From Aptenodytes patagonicus (Eukaryota; Chordata; Aves; Sphenisciformes; Spheniscidae), in the NCBI RefSeq assembly GCF_965638725.1, contig NC_134982.1, forward strand, positions 39,732,799-39,796,798: DNA of 64,000 nucleotides, given 5' to 3'. Below the pieces are notes generated by a model. It did not search any database. It saw nothing but the letters and a program-made list of their open reading frames with translations, and was not told where the DNA came from. The position numbers were made by a program, and so were the translations under genes. Positions 46,103 to 59,900 of the stretch are shown here, one piece after another; position 1 is the first letter of the stretch; every line of letters begins with the position of its first letter.

Positions 46103-47537
46103 GCTGATTAAAAGAAACTTAATTAAGGAACAGTTGAATGGAAGAGATCCCATAGCAGCTTTGTTTTTGAAAGGTACTTGTTTCCTTTGGGATATCTTTC
46201 TATGGTGGGTGGAGGAGAAGGCAGGAGAAAGGAGAAGAATTGGCTTTGTGGCAACTAAGGTTTTGTGGAATTGAACAACTGTGGATTTGAATTTCTCTAG
46301 CTTTTTTTCAGGACAGAGTGTAAAGGGCTTAGACACTGGGTCCATAAAATAATCCAGAAAAGCAGTATTTCCTTTGTGTGCTGTGTTCTCTGTACGTTTA
46401 TTACTGGCTTCCTTGGTTGTACTCTGTTTTCCATAAAGTTTCTTTAGAAGTATGAGTGACTCCTGAATGATTTCCTCCTGTGCCAACTAACTGTTAAACT
46501 TTATTTTTCTCTTAGCAGGGAGTTTTTATTGTGAACACTGTAAAAGTGATATGGCTCTGCGCGTCTCTAAGTTTGGGTCTCCTTGACCACTATTTTGAAA
46601 CTTCCACTTTAAAAAAAATAATAACCTTGAATGCGATTCTCTTCCTCATATCATATCCTTCTAGCTTCATTTATCAATTATTTACTGCTCTCCTAAGAAG
46701 ACTGGTTCACCTTCAAGGCAATTATCTGCCATTTAGTAGGACATGCACCTTGTCACCTTACCCATGCAGCATAAAGTCATGCATGCTGCTGTATGCATGC
46801 TACCACCTCTTAAGAACAGGCTTATCATTTGAGTCCCTCCCAAAAAGCACTGCTTATTTGGGTGGAGGGAATTTACCAGTACTGCTTCTCTCCTAACAAA
46901 CAGTGTCTCAGCTCTGCCTGTGCAGCTTTAGCACTACAAGAAAGTCCCCTTCTGCTTTTGACATCCAGCATCCCTGACTGCATGTGACAAGCTCTGAAAG
47001 CCAGGAGGAAGGTGTCAGACTACAGAGCAGGAAGAATCAGAAGTGAAAGAATATAGAGCTGATAACTCAAAATGTGGTTGAAACGGTGTGCCCAAACCAC
47101 AGAAAAAAACGTCTGAAAGAAATCTTCTGAAAGAGAAGAATTTGGAGGTTTGTTTTTTTTTTTTTGATGTGTACTTAGAAATGCAAATTTGTCCCAGCCT
47201 GACTTGTGCAAATTTAGACAAAATTCTTTTAAGGAACAGTTTTTCCAAAATGAGTGCTTGTTTGCATTTTTTTGTTGGTGGTTTTTTACCATTCAGGTTA
47301 ACTTTAGATGCAAGAAACTGTTTTCATAAAATGGTGATGAAGTTAGTCTCAGAGCCCAAAACCAAAATGCTCATTACATCTATCACACTGGTTTCAGAGT
47401 GCTCAGGCATAGCTAGGGTTAAGCCTTTGAAATGTGAGGAGAGATTTCAGGTCAAAGCAAATTCTTACAGTTGTATTGTAAGCCATTAACAACAATAATA
47501 AAGCATATTGTTAATCCAAAGAAGTTTAGGAGAGCAG
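45010..47537. other. Intergenic, no gene seen
   Basis: The longest ORF is 212 codons on the minus strand (45848-46486). It overlaps the dispersed repeat and has no recognised domain, so I do not call it a gene. A poly-T run occurs near 47153-47165. Confidence 0.4.
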
Positions 47538-48956
47538 GATAACACGATGACGCCCATCTACAAGAAGGGCCGGAAGGAGGATCCGGGGAACTACAGGCCT
47601 GTCAGCCTGACCTTGGTGCCGGGGAAGATTATGGAGCGGTTCACCTTGAGGGCGCTCACAAGGCATGAGCGGGACAACCAGGGGATCAGGCCTAGCCAGC
47701 ACGGATTCATGAGAGGCAGGTCCTGCTTGACCAACCTGATCTCCTTCTACGACCAGGTGACCCACCTAGTGGATGAGGGAAAGGCTGTGGATGTGGTCTA
47801 CCTGGACTTCAGTAAGGCCTTTGACACCGTCTCCCATAGCATTCTCCTAGAGAAGCTGGCGGCTCACGGCTTAGACAGGTGTACTCTGCGCTGGGTCAAA
47901 AACTGGCTGGACGGCCAGGCCCAGAGTGTTGTGGTGAATGGAGTTAAATCCAGTTGGCGGCCGGTCACGAGCGGTGTTCCCCAGGGCTCAGTACTGGAGC
48001 CAGTTCTGTTCAATATCTTTATCAGTGATCTGGATGAGGGGATTGAGTGCACCCTCAGTAAGTTTGCAGATGACACCAAGTTGGGCGGGAGTGTTGATCT
48101 GCTTGAGGGTAGGAAGGCTCTGCAGAGGGACCTGGACAGGCTGGATCGATGGGCCCAGGCCAACTGTATGAGGTTCAACAAGGACAAGTGCCGGGTCCTG
48201 CACTTGGGTCACAACAACCCCATGCAGCGCTACAGGCTTGGGGAAGAGTGGCTGGAAAGCTGCCTGTCGGAAAAGGACCTGGGGGTGCTGGTTGACAGCC
48301 GGCTGAACATGAGCCGGCAGTGTGCCCAGGTGGCCAAGAAGGCCAATGGCATCCTGGCCTGTATCAGAAACAGTGTGGCCAGCAGGAGTAGGGAAGTGAT
48401 TGTGCCCCTGTACTCGGCACTGGTGAGGCCGCACCTCGAATACTGTGTTCAGTTTTGGGCCCCTCACTACAAGGACGTTGAGGTGCTGGAGCGTGTCCAG
48501 AGAAGGGCAACGAGGCTGGTGAGGGGTCTGGAGAACAAGTCTTATGAGGAGCGGCTGAGGGAACTGGGGTTGTTTAGCCTGGAGAAAAGGAGCCTGAGGG
48601 GAGACCTCATCGCTCTCTACAACTACCTGAAAGGAGGTTGTAGCGAGGTGGGTGTCGGTCTCTTCTCCCAAGTAACTAGCGATAGGACGAGAGGAAATGG
48701 CCTCAAGTTGCGCCAGGGGAGGTTTAGATTGGACGTGAGGAAAAATTTCTTTACTGAAGGAGTGGTTCAACATTGGAACAGGCTGCCCAGGGAAGTGGTG
48801 GAGTCCCCATCCCTGGAGGTATTTAAAAGACGAGTAGATGAGGCACTTAGGGACATGGTTTAGTGGGCATGGTGGTGTTGGGTCGACGGTTGGACTCGAT
48901 GATCTTAGAGGTCTTTTCCAACCTCAATGATTCTATGATTCTATTCTATGATTCTT
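47538..48956 (+). mobile_element. Young CR1 LINE, 5' truncated, open RT ORF
   Basis: An uninterrupted ORF runs from before 47541 to the stop at 48861-48863. It begins inside the reverse-transcriptase domain ([20 protein letters not shown]). It includes the QHGF/GRS block, [19 protein letters not shown] and the FADD catalytic box (near 48067), then the CR1-specific C-terminus ([28 protein letters not shown]). The endonuclease and ORF1 are lost by 5' truncation. The 3' UTR is short and ends gttggactcgatgatctt .. followed by attctatg-type terminal repeats to about 48956. With no stops over about 440 codons, this is the youngest CR1 in the window. It is not autonomous. Confidence 0.95.
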
Positions 48957-50501
48957 CCTTTCAGTATGCCCTTTCAAACTGATTTTTCACTCTTCTTTCC
49001 CTCTTCTGTTTTTTCAGAACTTCACCAGAGCAGAACTTGAATTAAAGTGACAGATAACATGCGTCTCTCTGAAGTACCTTGCTATCGTATAACTTTTGAT
49101 AAATATAGGTCCTTGTTTTGGCTTTTGTGAAGTCACATGACTTTTATTTCCTCTCTCTTACTGCAGGTGCAATGATTAAAAGGTTAAAATTCAAAGTGGA
49201 AGCAATAAACCTCTCCATAAAACTTTTTTAAACTTGCAGATGGAACTATCCCGAGGTCTTTAGAAATACTTAATACAAAAAATTCCACTGAGGCATTGAG
49301 CCATAAAAATTAGGTATTTTCACACAATTCCTTTGTAGACACTAAATCTAATTAATTGATTTATAGTTCTAGAGCGGATTCTTACTGGAAATCTAAAGGA
49401 ACTCTGAGAGTGAATGAAATTTGACAAATAACAGCATTTTCAAGACAGTTTTGTGCAAAGAATTTATTCCTTCACAACCAAGGGCCATAAAAAGCATCCT
49501 TTTCTTTAGTACGATAAATTATATTTCTGTAATAATAATAATAAAAAAATCACATTGCTGTGTTCCTTTAAGTTACATTACCAAATAAGTGCTAATTATT
49601 CCCTTTGCTGTTGTCTGAACATTCTGAGCCATTTACAACAGAAATGGAAAAGCTGCTTGAATAAATGTTCTGTGTTTAAATCACTTGTAGCCTGAGAAGG
49701 TAGTTAAAAAGACAAAAGGAGTCCTTTTTTGTGGGCGTGCTTATAGACCAAATTTCCTTTTGCAGTGAAATCAGAAGTTTTTGTGTACAATGAAAGATTA
49801 TCTGACAAACACCACAATAAAGATTAATCAGAGGCTGATATATAAAATACTTTAGTTATGTTTCATACAAACTGTGAATACAATATAGTTACCTGGAGTA
49901 GAGTCACAATCAGAAATCTTAAAACATCATGTCATAGATGCACAATTTCACTGGGAAGTATGCTATAAGATGGAGGAATGTGTTGGCTTCAAGAAACACA
50001 GATGCACCAGATCATACCAATGAAGAAAATCTGGGTAAAGTCAGCAAACTTGCCTATTCTATTATGAATTGCTGAGTAACTATAATCACAAAGCAGCAAA
50101 CTACTGGCACTCTATGCCAGTGGCATTCATCAGGTAGATAAATACACCCATCTTGTTTATATCTCCATATTTCTAGTAGTGATTGGCAAGGTTCTCAGTA
50201 AGTGTGTGTGCATGGTTTGAAGCAGAGTTTGTATTAGTTATAATGCACACAAATACACATTGGGAAAGGATTTACTCTCCACACAAATGCACAGAAACAT
50301 AATCTCTTAATGAGTCTACATCTGGAGTGCTACTGAAAAGCTTTAGGAAAAAATGTTTTTAGAAACCATTCTGCTCTCACAATAACTGCTAGCTAAAATC
50401 TTGAGCTCAGCATGCTAAGAAGTAACTAAACATACTTAACTAAATTGCTGTAATTTAATGGGAAAAGCAACAGAGCAGGAAATCCATAAATTAGTAAAGA
50501 G
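48957..50501 (-). other. Probable PCSK5 3' UTR and downstream flank
   Basis: Non-coding sequence immediately downstream (on the minus strand) of the PCSK5 stop codon. A minus-strand AATAAA (plus TTTATT at 49463-49468), about 1 kb past the stop, is a candidate polyadenylation signal but is unproven. Confidence 0.35.
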
Positions 50502-50905
50502 TTATCTAAATGAATAACTTTCATCATCGTATTCAAGCTCATCTTCCTCATCATCCTCCAAAAGTCCATATTTAAATTTGCGATAGACTGTGCCATCCTG
50601 GCCCATATATACAATGTCATCTTCTTCGTCATCATCTTCATTATCTCGATCTCTATACTCAATCACTTGATCTTCCTGGTAACTGGGACTCTCGTGGTAG
50701 TTGCTCATGTAGGAAGGAAAGGGTTTGGAGTGATTTGTCAGCTTCTCATACCCACCTTTATTGACAGCCTGGGTTTTGGCTCGTGATTTTCTCCAGATGA
50801 ATACAATGGCTCCAATGACAAGAAGAAGCAAAATACAGGTAATAACAAAGAAAGTCGTTTTGCTTTTGCTCTTGGGTGGTAGAGTGGTCCGTAATACACA
50901 GTCAT
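50502..50905 (-). CDS. PCSK5: PCSK5 terminal exon: transmembrane segment and cytoplasmic tail
   Basis: The acceptor is gttgtag. The exon finishes an Asp codon and reads DCVLRTTLPPKSKSK, then a hydrophobic span (FFVITCILLLLVIGAIVFIW) and a basic stop-transfer (RKSR). The tail follows: a GYEKL tyrosine motif, two acidic clusters (DNEDDDEEDD; EDDEEDELEYDDE) and YMGQDGTVYRKFKYGLL. The acidic clusters match the sorting signals of the long isoform. The stop is TAA at 50502-50504, with a slightly unusual C-terminus (SYSFR). Confidence 0.95.
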
Positions 50906-53900
50906 CTACAACAGCAGTTAAAAAACCAAAAAAGATTAAATAAGCTTGGGTGTGTGTGTGGTGGGGGGTTGTCTTAAAAGACCCAGTACAACGTTTAGGC
51001 CTGCTTACATTCTTAAATGCATTTGACCTTACTCTTCCAGCACCACAACTGTGTTCTTGTAGCTGTGATGGTATAAGGATGTAAGCAAGGTTGCTGGGTT
51101 AGCTATGCTTCTTTATTAGATTAGAAATAATGGGAAAGAAGCAGAAAAGCTAACAGGCACACAAACGTATTTTGACATGATGAGCTTGAAATGCAATGAC
51201 TCAGATGGCTATCCATTGAAGCAAGCACTTCCCAGTCACCTGGTTTATGAAATGCCTGGCCATTTAACACAATAGCTGTGAGTGAAAGAAGGTGCTGTCT
51301 CCTGCATCAGTCACGATTGCTGTTATTTGTGTAAAGCCCTTCCGATTCTGCTGACAGAGCAGTGGAAACACGCTGTATGCCTGCAGCTCAGGAGCACATT
51401 TTTGCTCCATTCCCCTTTTGATTTTTAAATGTCAGCCTAGTCAGTCATAAAGCCCTTCAGCACCGTTACTGTTCTTCAGCATGGTCCTACCTTGTGTTTC
51501 ACTGCAGTCACAGCACTCTGGGGTGCCTGCTAGGTCAGAGCCACTGCAGCAGGGCAGGCAGCGGCTTTCCTCCAGGTAGAGCTGCATGCTGGCTGGACAG
51601 ATCGTGCAGTTGAGAGGCCCAGGTCCCTTGCACTCAGTGCATGAGCTGTCACATCTCTCACACTTGGGCTCGTCCTCCTTCAGACACAGAACACAAGCAA
51701 TGCACCTTTCAATTTGGATTCTTTGGACTTGACCTGGCAGTTCTGTACTGTCATTCACTGTCTTCTGGGTGGGTCGTCTTTCCTGGCACCACGGGTGTCA
51801 ATGGCAAAATACAGTAGGGAGTAGGAAAACTAAAATTTGGTTCATATTTCCTGGGTTCTCAGTCATCTGCTTGGAGGGAGAGGGAGGAAAGTGTTGTAGG
51901 AGCTTAGTTCGAGATCTCACCTAGCTAGACAGCAAGCCAAAATTCATTCAGATTGTAAGCTCTTTGGCCAGAAAGTGTGCGTTTGTTTTGCTAGGCTCAT
52001 GCTAGCAGATCTATGGTTCTTTGGCAGTAACAATGGTAAAGTGGCCTTCAAGAAGTGTACTCAAGAGTATCATTAAAAGTAACTGACATGGGAGAAGCAA
52101 CATGAAATATTCTGGAAAACAAAAGGCAGCTGGGAGAATGAATTTCCTTTCTAACTTGGGAAGGAGCAGAAATAAGGAATAAAGCTGGCTGGAAATTTTC
52201 TAGCAAACCAGGTTTTTATTAGATCATGTTGGTTCTGTTTTACAGAAACAGCTTAGATTCAAATATGCTTCTCAAATACCAGATAGGATCCTGGGAGCCT
52301 CTGTGTACAAAGACTACTGGAGATGATCATTGTCACACCTACCTTGCAGAATGCTCTGAGCTCAGGTAATTCAAGGCTTCCAATGTTCACAGTTCCTGGC
52401 CTACTGGGAAAATAATTGCTATTTTTCTGCTATGGTACCAGGACCCCATACCCCCTATGAGGATCTGGAAACTCCAATAACCTTTCATGAAACTTGCTGT
52501 CAGACCTGTGAGGCTGGTTGTCTTGAATTGAAGAACCTGGGCAAGATGGGAGGGTCATAGCGGGAGGTCTTGTTTCTGAGTCAAAGCTCTTGCAAAGTAC
52601 TGCGGACCTCTGTGGTCCCCAGCTCTTAGGCTGTTTTCTCAGGCTCACAGTTGTGGGGCAGCACTGCTAAGGGGATATTCCAGGCCAGAGACTCCAGGGT
52701 ATGCAGCATGTCAGGCCAGCTGGCTTGCCTTGCTGCTATATTCTTGAATAAACATCTTCGGAAGGCAGTTGGTGTGGAAATCTGGAAGCTGGAGTGCCCA
52801 GACTTGTGGCACAGACCCAAACCTAATTGTGGTCCTATCCTACTAAATATACAGCTCTGTTAACTTCAGCCTGTCTTTCCACTAGAGGTTTCTGCCAGCA
52901 AAGCTGTCGATCAGGAATGCAATGTGATTTCTTACAGACAAAGCAGCAGAAATCCATGGGGAAATCTTAGTTACACTGGAAGAAAAAAAATGCTTTATTA
53001 CTAATATAGCTGACTTTGTTCACATGGCTTTGGTATCATCATTGACAAAGTTATGCCTTTATATTTACTCATAGAGGATTACTCGATAGTAGACAACCCC
53101 AGAAAGAGAAACAATGCTTCCTCTGCCAAGGGAAGAAAAAAGTAAGCCTATTTAAAGATAAGCAGCCTTGAAAACTCAGAGAAGAGCATTCTGTGTTGTT
53201 TGTATTGTGTTCAGAAGTTGAAGTTCAGCATACAAATCACAGGAGAAAATGCCTACAAATAGGTACCTCTTGTCCTGGTGTCTCCTGGACTTTGTATTCA
53301 CCTACAAAACAGTCTGAGTTGCACATTCCACTTAATAAGCTGTAGCTCCATACACAAGATGTGCAGCTGAATGCTCCCTTCCCTAGAAAGGCAAATAAAA
53401 CAACAATATTACAAGAGGAAAAACTGTCATCTAACTTCCTTCAAAAATTATACTGACCACTGACACCAAAGAAGAGGGTATTTGTCAACAGCAAGAATCA
53501 GCAGTGAGGAGTTCAGCATTAGGAGGCTGGTATTAGAAAGAGCTGGGGCCTAGTCTTGAGGTTTTATGTGCCCACAAAGTGTATTTCTTATGTGTTTTGA
53601 TATTCATGAAAAGCTGAGTTGGGAATCAGTTGTACAGGGAAGTTCCGACATATTCAGGAAAATCAATTAGGTCAGCGGACTGAAGTAAAATTGTGGGAAA
53701 CCTTGGCCAAATGCCATCCTTCACAAAATCAATACTTATTAGGCCTGCTAGCTAACCCTTTTCAAACCACAATGAATTAAGGTATGTTTATGTTTGAATA
53801 GCAAAATAAGTTCTTTAGTTGCATAGGAAAAAAATTCTTCGCTAGGTCCAAACAGAGCATCATATGCACTTTGTGTGTTGGAGACTCTTTTTGAAGACAC

Positions 53901-56900
53901 ATGCTACACGCAGTATCTCTGTGAAACATTGAAGTGAAGGGTTTGTCCTACGTGTTAAGATGCACCTGTCCATTTCCCTGCAACTAGGCATTTTCTGCCA
54001 CTGTCTGAAAGGAAGAAAATGGAAATGCAAGTAGTTCATGTTAGAAGCGGTTAAATAGGTGAAATTAGCAACCTTCTATAACCCAGTGAATTTACTATGT
54101 GATATTTCTGAGCAGTGCAGGATTTGTCTTCCTGCTCTTGAGAAACAAAGGACATCACAACACTTCTTTGCTTGTACATCAGCAATGCAGATGCATTTCA
54201 GAACACCTACAGGTTTGCTGTTTAGAAGGACTGGCTTATGTTTCATCTTAGGGTCTCTGTAATTATGACAGAAAATCTGTCCTGTAGTATTTATCCCAAA
54301 TAAAGTAAAAATCAATGGATGTAGTCTGTAAATTAAAATGGCTATCTTTTTGTCCCAAATCCAAGCCAAAATATTTCTGTTATTTGTTATAATGTTGTTA
54401 TACAATTACATTTTAATAGTTCTTTGTTGTGGTTTAACCTCAAGTCGGCAAGGTTCTGAGTTGAATGAAGCCACCTTCATTCTTGAAGGTGGCTTCACTC
54501 TAAGAGTTATTTCCACAATTTTAAATATTGCTATGTTGCAATTAGCCATCTGTGCTATCCAGTATATCCACCATCCAAAATGAATTTTGTATGTTGCAAT
54601 ATGGTGTGGTCTAAGCTGCAGGGTGGCACCTGTTAGCTATCATCTGATGCTGTTCAGATAGAATAGGACACCAAATAGGTCTAGGGGGATTAATGCTGCT
54701 TGCTTCAGAATTAGGATGAATTAGGAGAAAGAAGAAACCGAATACATAAGTGTGTCACAGAACAAAACAGATGGTCTCTCAAAGTTAACTTTGAAAAATA
54801 CTTCACAATATTAAAAGCAGCAGACATCACTGCCTTTTGTTTGCTTGTTTGTTTTTCACCCTAAAAATAGGCTTTGTGGCCTTATTGTTATCTTAAGTGT
54901 TGTTCGCTGTTGATTTTCTACTCTTCCCTTTGCAGACTGTAAAGATGTGTGGTTGGATTGAGGTTCCTTGGCTTTCACAGAGTAACACATAGTAGGACAG
55001 CTCAAAGGGTGAGATATTATTCAGTCAGTATTCAGTGTTTGTGCGAGAACCAAGGTCCAGCTCTGAAATCAAGAGAGCCCTTTTTTTTTTAAGTTGGTGA
55101 GCATCTTTGTGAGAGGCCTAGCTGATGGAAACTTCATTACCGTTGTCAGTTTGTTTCCCTTCACTGACTTGGCGCTGGGACTCGCTCTCAGCCCTCCCCG
55201 TGAGGGGCTGCCTTTACACTTGCAGTCTGTGGCTGGAGGCAGCCCTGCAGGGAGCTTGGCAGGAATTCATATCCTTGCTTTGATCTCGATCAATCAATAC
55301 TCTAAAAGTAAGGCGGCAGCATGGAGCAGCCAGTGCAGCAAGACATCCAGGGCCAGGGAGAGCCTGGCAGCCCCGGGGGAGTTCTGCGTCACCCACTGCA
55401 GCTACTTAGGTCATGGACAGGTTGGTAGCGCTGTACGTGGTACGTCTCTTTGTGAAGTGTTTCCAAATCTTGGAGCAGAGAGTAAAAAAAAAACAAAAAA
55501 GAGATGGCAGGTGTTTTGATAATCCTTGGCAGGTGTTTTAATAACCTTTTTTTTGGTCATAGTGGAGTGTATGCTTTTACCTTCACAAGTTCGGCAGGAA
55601 GGGTGGCATCTTTCACAGACGTTGTTGTCCTTGCTTTCGTAGTAATACTCAGGACAAGAGCTAACGCATTCATTCTTGGAGCGCAACAGGTAGAAATATG
55701 TATCACAGAAAAGGCAGTCTGTGGGTTGAGGCCCCATACACTCCTTACAGCCCTTGTGGCATCTCTCACATGATCCAGTGGAGTTTTGTGCAAAATATCT
55801 GAAATAGATCAGATAGCCATGGCTTTGCATAAAGCCTAGCAGTGACAGGAAAACGAAAACATCCTTCATCCTTAGCTTTTACTGTGATTACATTGATGTA
55901 TAAAAGTGATATTGATGTGATCACAGTAAACATTTGCAATCTCAGTGAAAAGAGAATTAATTTCATTTAATTCCCCTTGGCCATTGGAATTCAGCTATAA
56001 AACAAGACTTTGTAAACTGAGGGTGTATAAAGCAAGGCTTTCTAAAATCTAGGGTCAATTCAGACACAAAGTAAGTATATAAATAGGCAGGGCTCAGAAA
56101 ACCTCAACTCTGTTTTGGCTCTGCAAGAGATATCTTGGAGATGCTGGGTAAGCACTGAATTCCTAACTGCTTCCGATGACCTGCTGTCTGATGGAAATTC
56201 AGAAAATTCATATTTCCTTGGAGTGCCCAAACAGGCTTATCCAAAGGATACCAGCAGAGGAACAGTGTTCATCTCAGTTGTGCTGTCAGAGAAAAAGAGG
56301 AATAGCTGCACTGTGTTTTTTTTGAGATGTGGTCATTACAGACTTCCAATTTAATGGGATGATAACTCAATTTAACAGCCAGCGTGATCGTACTGTACTG
56401 CAAAATGAAATGGACCTGAACCAGGAATCATAGGTCCACTTCCCAAATTTGAATTTCTGAGACATATTCACTAGAGCACACTGAATTCATATTTTGAAAT
56501 TAAATGGACTCATATTAATGAAGTTGCCATCTAGAATCATGAGTCCTCAGTTGAAAGGTGTTTTAATGGTTGGTTTTATTATGATCCATTATAAACATTC
56601 ACTCAATGCAAACCAAAAGTAACCTCATCCGAACCTCAGGTTAAGTGAAGGCTGCAAGGGGGCTTGAAGGAAGTTACACTGCTTCCTGTGTTCAAGCTGA
56701 CTAACAGATAACTTAGTGTATTTATTCTGCTTCACACTGTTCTGTATAAATATAACCTAAGAGCATCCTTAGAGTGTAAGAATGGCCACACCACATCAAG
56801 CTGGTCCCAATTTGGGCACCAACTTTACAGTTTTCTTCTGTGAGGGGAGGTTTTCCACCATCTCTGTACTGGGACAACATAAGAATTTTTTACCTGAAAA

Positions 56901-59900
56901 TAGAATTCAGTTCTATTTCACTCTGAAGTAGAATAGGGCAGAGTGATCCAATTTCTAAGCTTTTCCTGTGATGTAGCTCTTAGCTAAAGATCTTGGACCT
57001 TACCCTGCTGGACACTGGTTTATGCATCCTTTTCCAAGTCTGTACCAGCCTGGTTTGCAGGAAAGGCACTGTGAGCTGTGTTTTCCAGTGCAAGTGACAC
57101 AGGCGCTGTGGCACGGGGAACATTGTCGCTCATCGCTGTCAACATAATACCCAGCTGGGCATGTTTCAACACAGGTTGTATCTGCACAGACAACAATGCA
57201 GAGTAACACATCATATTTAGTATTTGCTGCTATAAAACATCTCATACAGCTGTGCTAGAGCAAACTCTCTAACAGGAGATGCTGTTAGAGCATGTGCCAG
57301 AACAAGAAAAGAGAATGTTGGGATATAGTAATTATTTTTTGTTTCTTCTAAGTCTTGTCAGTTCATTAGTCCTCATTTCTGTGTTTTATGTACATTAGCA
57401 GGCTCTTCAGAACAGATAACTTTTTATCTTTGGGAAATATAAATGCATAATACTTAATAATGTATCACAGCAGCTGTGATTTCTTTCAGAATATACAAAA
57501 GAAGAAATAGCGATTAAGAAACTTTCTATCTGCATTGCCATTTTCCATAGGTTTCACTCTAAGCATCAGCCTCATTGCATTCTGTGTATATGACAAATCT
57601 GATGGTAAATACGAGATTTAATGACATTTGTTCATTGATCTTTACCCCTGTCTGTGGCTGCTGCTTTATGTTATGGGAATAAATGCCTGTAATGCTGCCA
57701 AATGTACCAGGTACATCCCACTTTCTTGAATGAGAAGTTAGGACTGATGCAACTAACTGCAAGTGCATCAAGCTAAAAGAGCAGTGATTACTCTTTAGTA
57801 GCTTGTACTCATTATCTAGCTTGTCTTTATAGTTTTGGTTCTCGGGTTGCAACTGGGCAAAGGGAGATAGTTCCCCTTATTTCTATTTTCCTTGCAATTC
57901 TTTCTCCACTCCAGGATGTTTATTTACATACTTCCATCAACTTTACTAGTTGTAATGGTGCAAAGCAGCTGAGTGTGTTGATAAAAAAGACAGGTCTGAT
58001 GCAAGACCTCAGAAATTTAAGAATGCAAAATCTGCATCAGAATTAGACTCAAGAAGCTGAGGTTTAATTTTAATTCAAACTCCCTTTAGATTTTTCCTGC
58101 ATGAAAGATTGTTTTAATCATTTTTTCTCCCAATTATTTTCTAAAATTTTTGTTTGTGTTTTAAAGAATATGCAAAGAAGTAAAGTTTAAGTTCTGGGAT
58201 TTTATACTTTTTACCAATTTGTTTCTGAGACAATACAGTCTTTTGCTCCGAAGTCAGAGAAGTAGTTTTGCACCTCAGCCATTCTCTAGATACTGACCTA
58301 GTGATCCATGAACAACTTTTTAACAGCTCTGCTTAAGTATTTCTTTGCTTATCAGATCTCTGCAGGGATTAAACAAGCCAACATGAAAATGTGAGCTCTT
58401 TGTGTATACATTAAAAAAAAAAAAAGCTGAAGATATCCCTCTTGTCTTTCTAAATTCTTTGTAGGAAACATCAGGAACTGTACATACCAAGTAAATGAAA
58501 CATAAAGTTTTGCTTAGCCATGGAGTTTGTTGCTACTTAGAAGTCCTGCTTTGGCCCCAGCGAGTGGCAAGCCCACCCTCACAAAGAGTTTCCGCAGAAG
58601 TAATTATCTCTGCACAAGTTATCTACTTGTCAGGTCAACTTTGCAATATTTAGATTGGGTGAAGCAGCCCTAGATGATTCATAAATGTGGCAGAAACTTG
58701 CCTATTTCATGCTCTCAGTGCAGAATAAAATCTAGAGGCAGGAGCAAGACACTTACTGAGAAGATAGTGGTTATTCACACAGCTAATACACTGGTGTTCA
58801 GTGGGTCCTGAGCAGTGGAAACATTTCTTATGACAAGGCTTGCAGGTCTGAGTTTTCTCAACGTAGTACTCAGTGCGAGAGCAGTATCCAGATGCCACAC
58901 AGTGCCCATCATAGTTCAGCATCAGGCCATTTCTGCAAGTAAGGCAGGCAGTGGAGGAAGAACAAGTCTGGCATGTCCTATTGCATGCTGAAATGGACAA
59001 ACAGTAGGAATGTCACCATTTCTTGTTGCATTTCAGATTATTATTTCAGCTTTAATTTTGCAAGGAGCAGCCATCATCTCAGGATGAGAGGCTGAGGGAA
59101 GTGGTAGCTCTGCTTCTGCATAGTCAAACATTTTACTGTTTTCAATCTTACACAGCCAGTTCCTTAGGTTTCCTTTTGCACTGGCACTGCTTTTGCTGAG
59201 CTGTGGTTTTCAACATATTGTCTCCAGGAATACTCAGCACTTTACCAGAGTGGTTGCCCATAACATTAAACACATCTAGCTTTGCTACCTCCCTCTCAGC
59301 TTTCTCCAATGTTTGCTGTGCTAAGCTACTCCTTCTTATTTTTCTGCATTAGCTATCTCCTCCATTTCCAGGACGCTGATAGCGGCATTAGCTGGCACAC
59401 GCAGGCCCTTTTGGGATAGTCTTTAACCATACCCACTTGTATCTCAATACCGTTCTTGGGAAAACAACAGCTGCCAACCTTGGCAGTCTTTAGTGGCTTC
59501 TTCATAGTAAGTCCCTTCAGGGCATTCTTCAAAACAAATGCCACTGTAGAGGACAAAGAAGTCGATGGCGCACTCAGTGCAGTCGTCCGAGTCCGGCCCA
59601 TCACAATCCTTGCAGTCTGCGTGGCAGGGAAAGCAGTGCTTGTCTTCAGCATAGAAGTGAGAAGGGCAGTCCTGCACACACTTCCCCTCGTGCAGGAAGA
59701 ACTCGTGCATGCACTCTACAGAGAACAGCAAACAACAGGTAAGCAAATGGGCAGCAAATTCTGACCTCTGTAAGTGAGGGAGTGAAGAAATCCTAGGAAA
59801 CCATAAATCCTGCAGTGCCTGTCATAACAGGAGGTAAGAGGACAGCTTGGGAAGGTAGAGCTTTCTTTTTCGACTCTTTCCCCTCCAAACTGCCCGTAAT

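Noticed and set aside
45848-46486. 212-codon minus-strand ORF
   Set aside because: Overlaps a dispersed repeat, shares part of its text with 41794-42051, and has no domain or splice support.
51678-51758. Upstream extension of the PCSK5 penultimate exon
   Set aside because: The frame is open, but joining at 51677 matches the phase of the preceding exon (53267-53382) and the family sequence; the extension has no Cys-repeat character.
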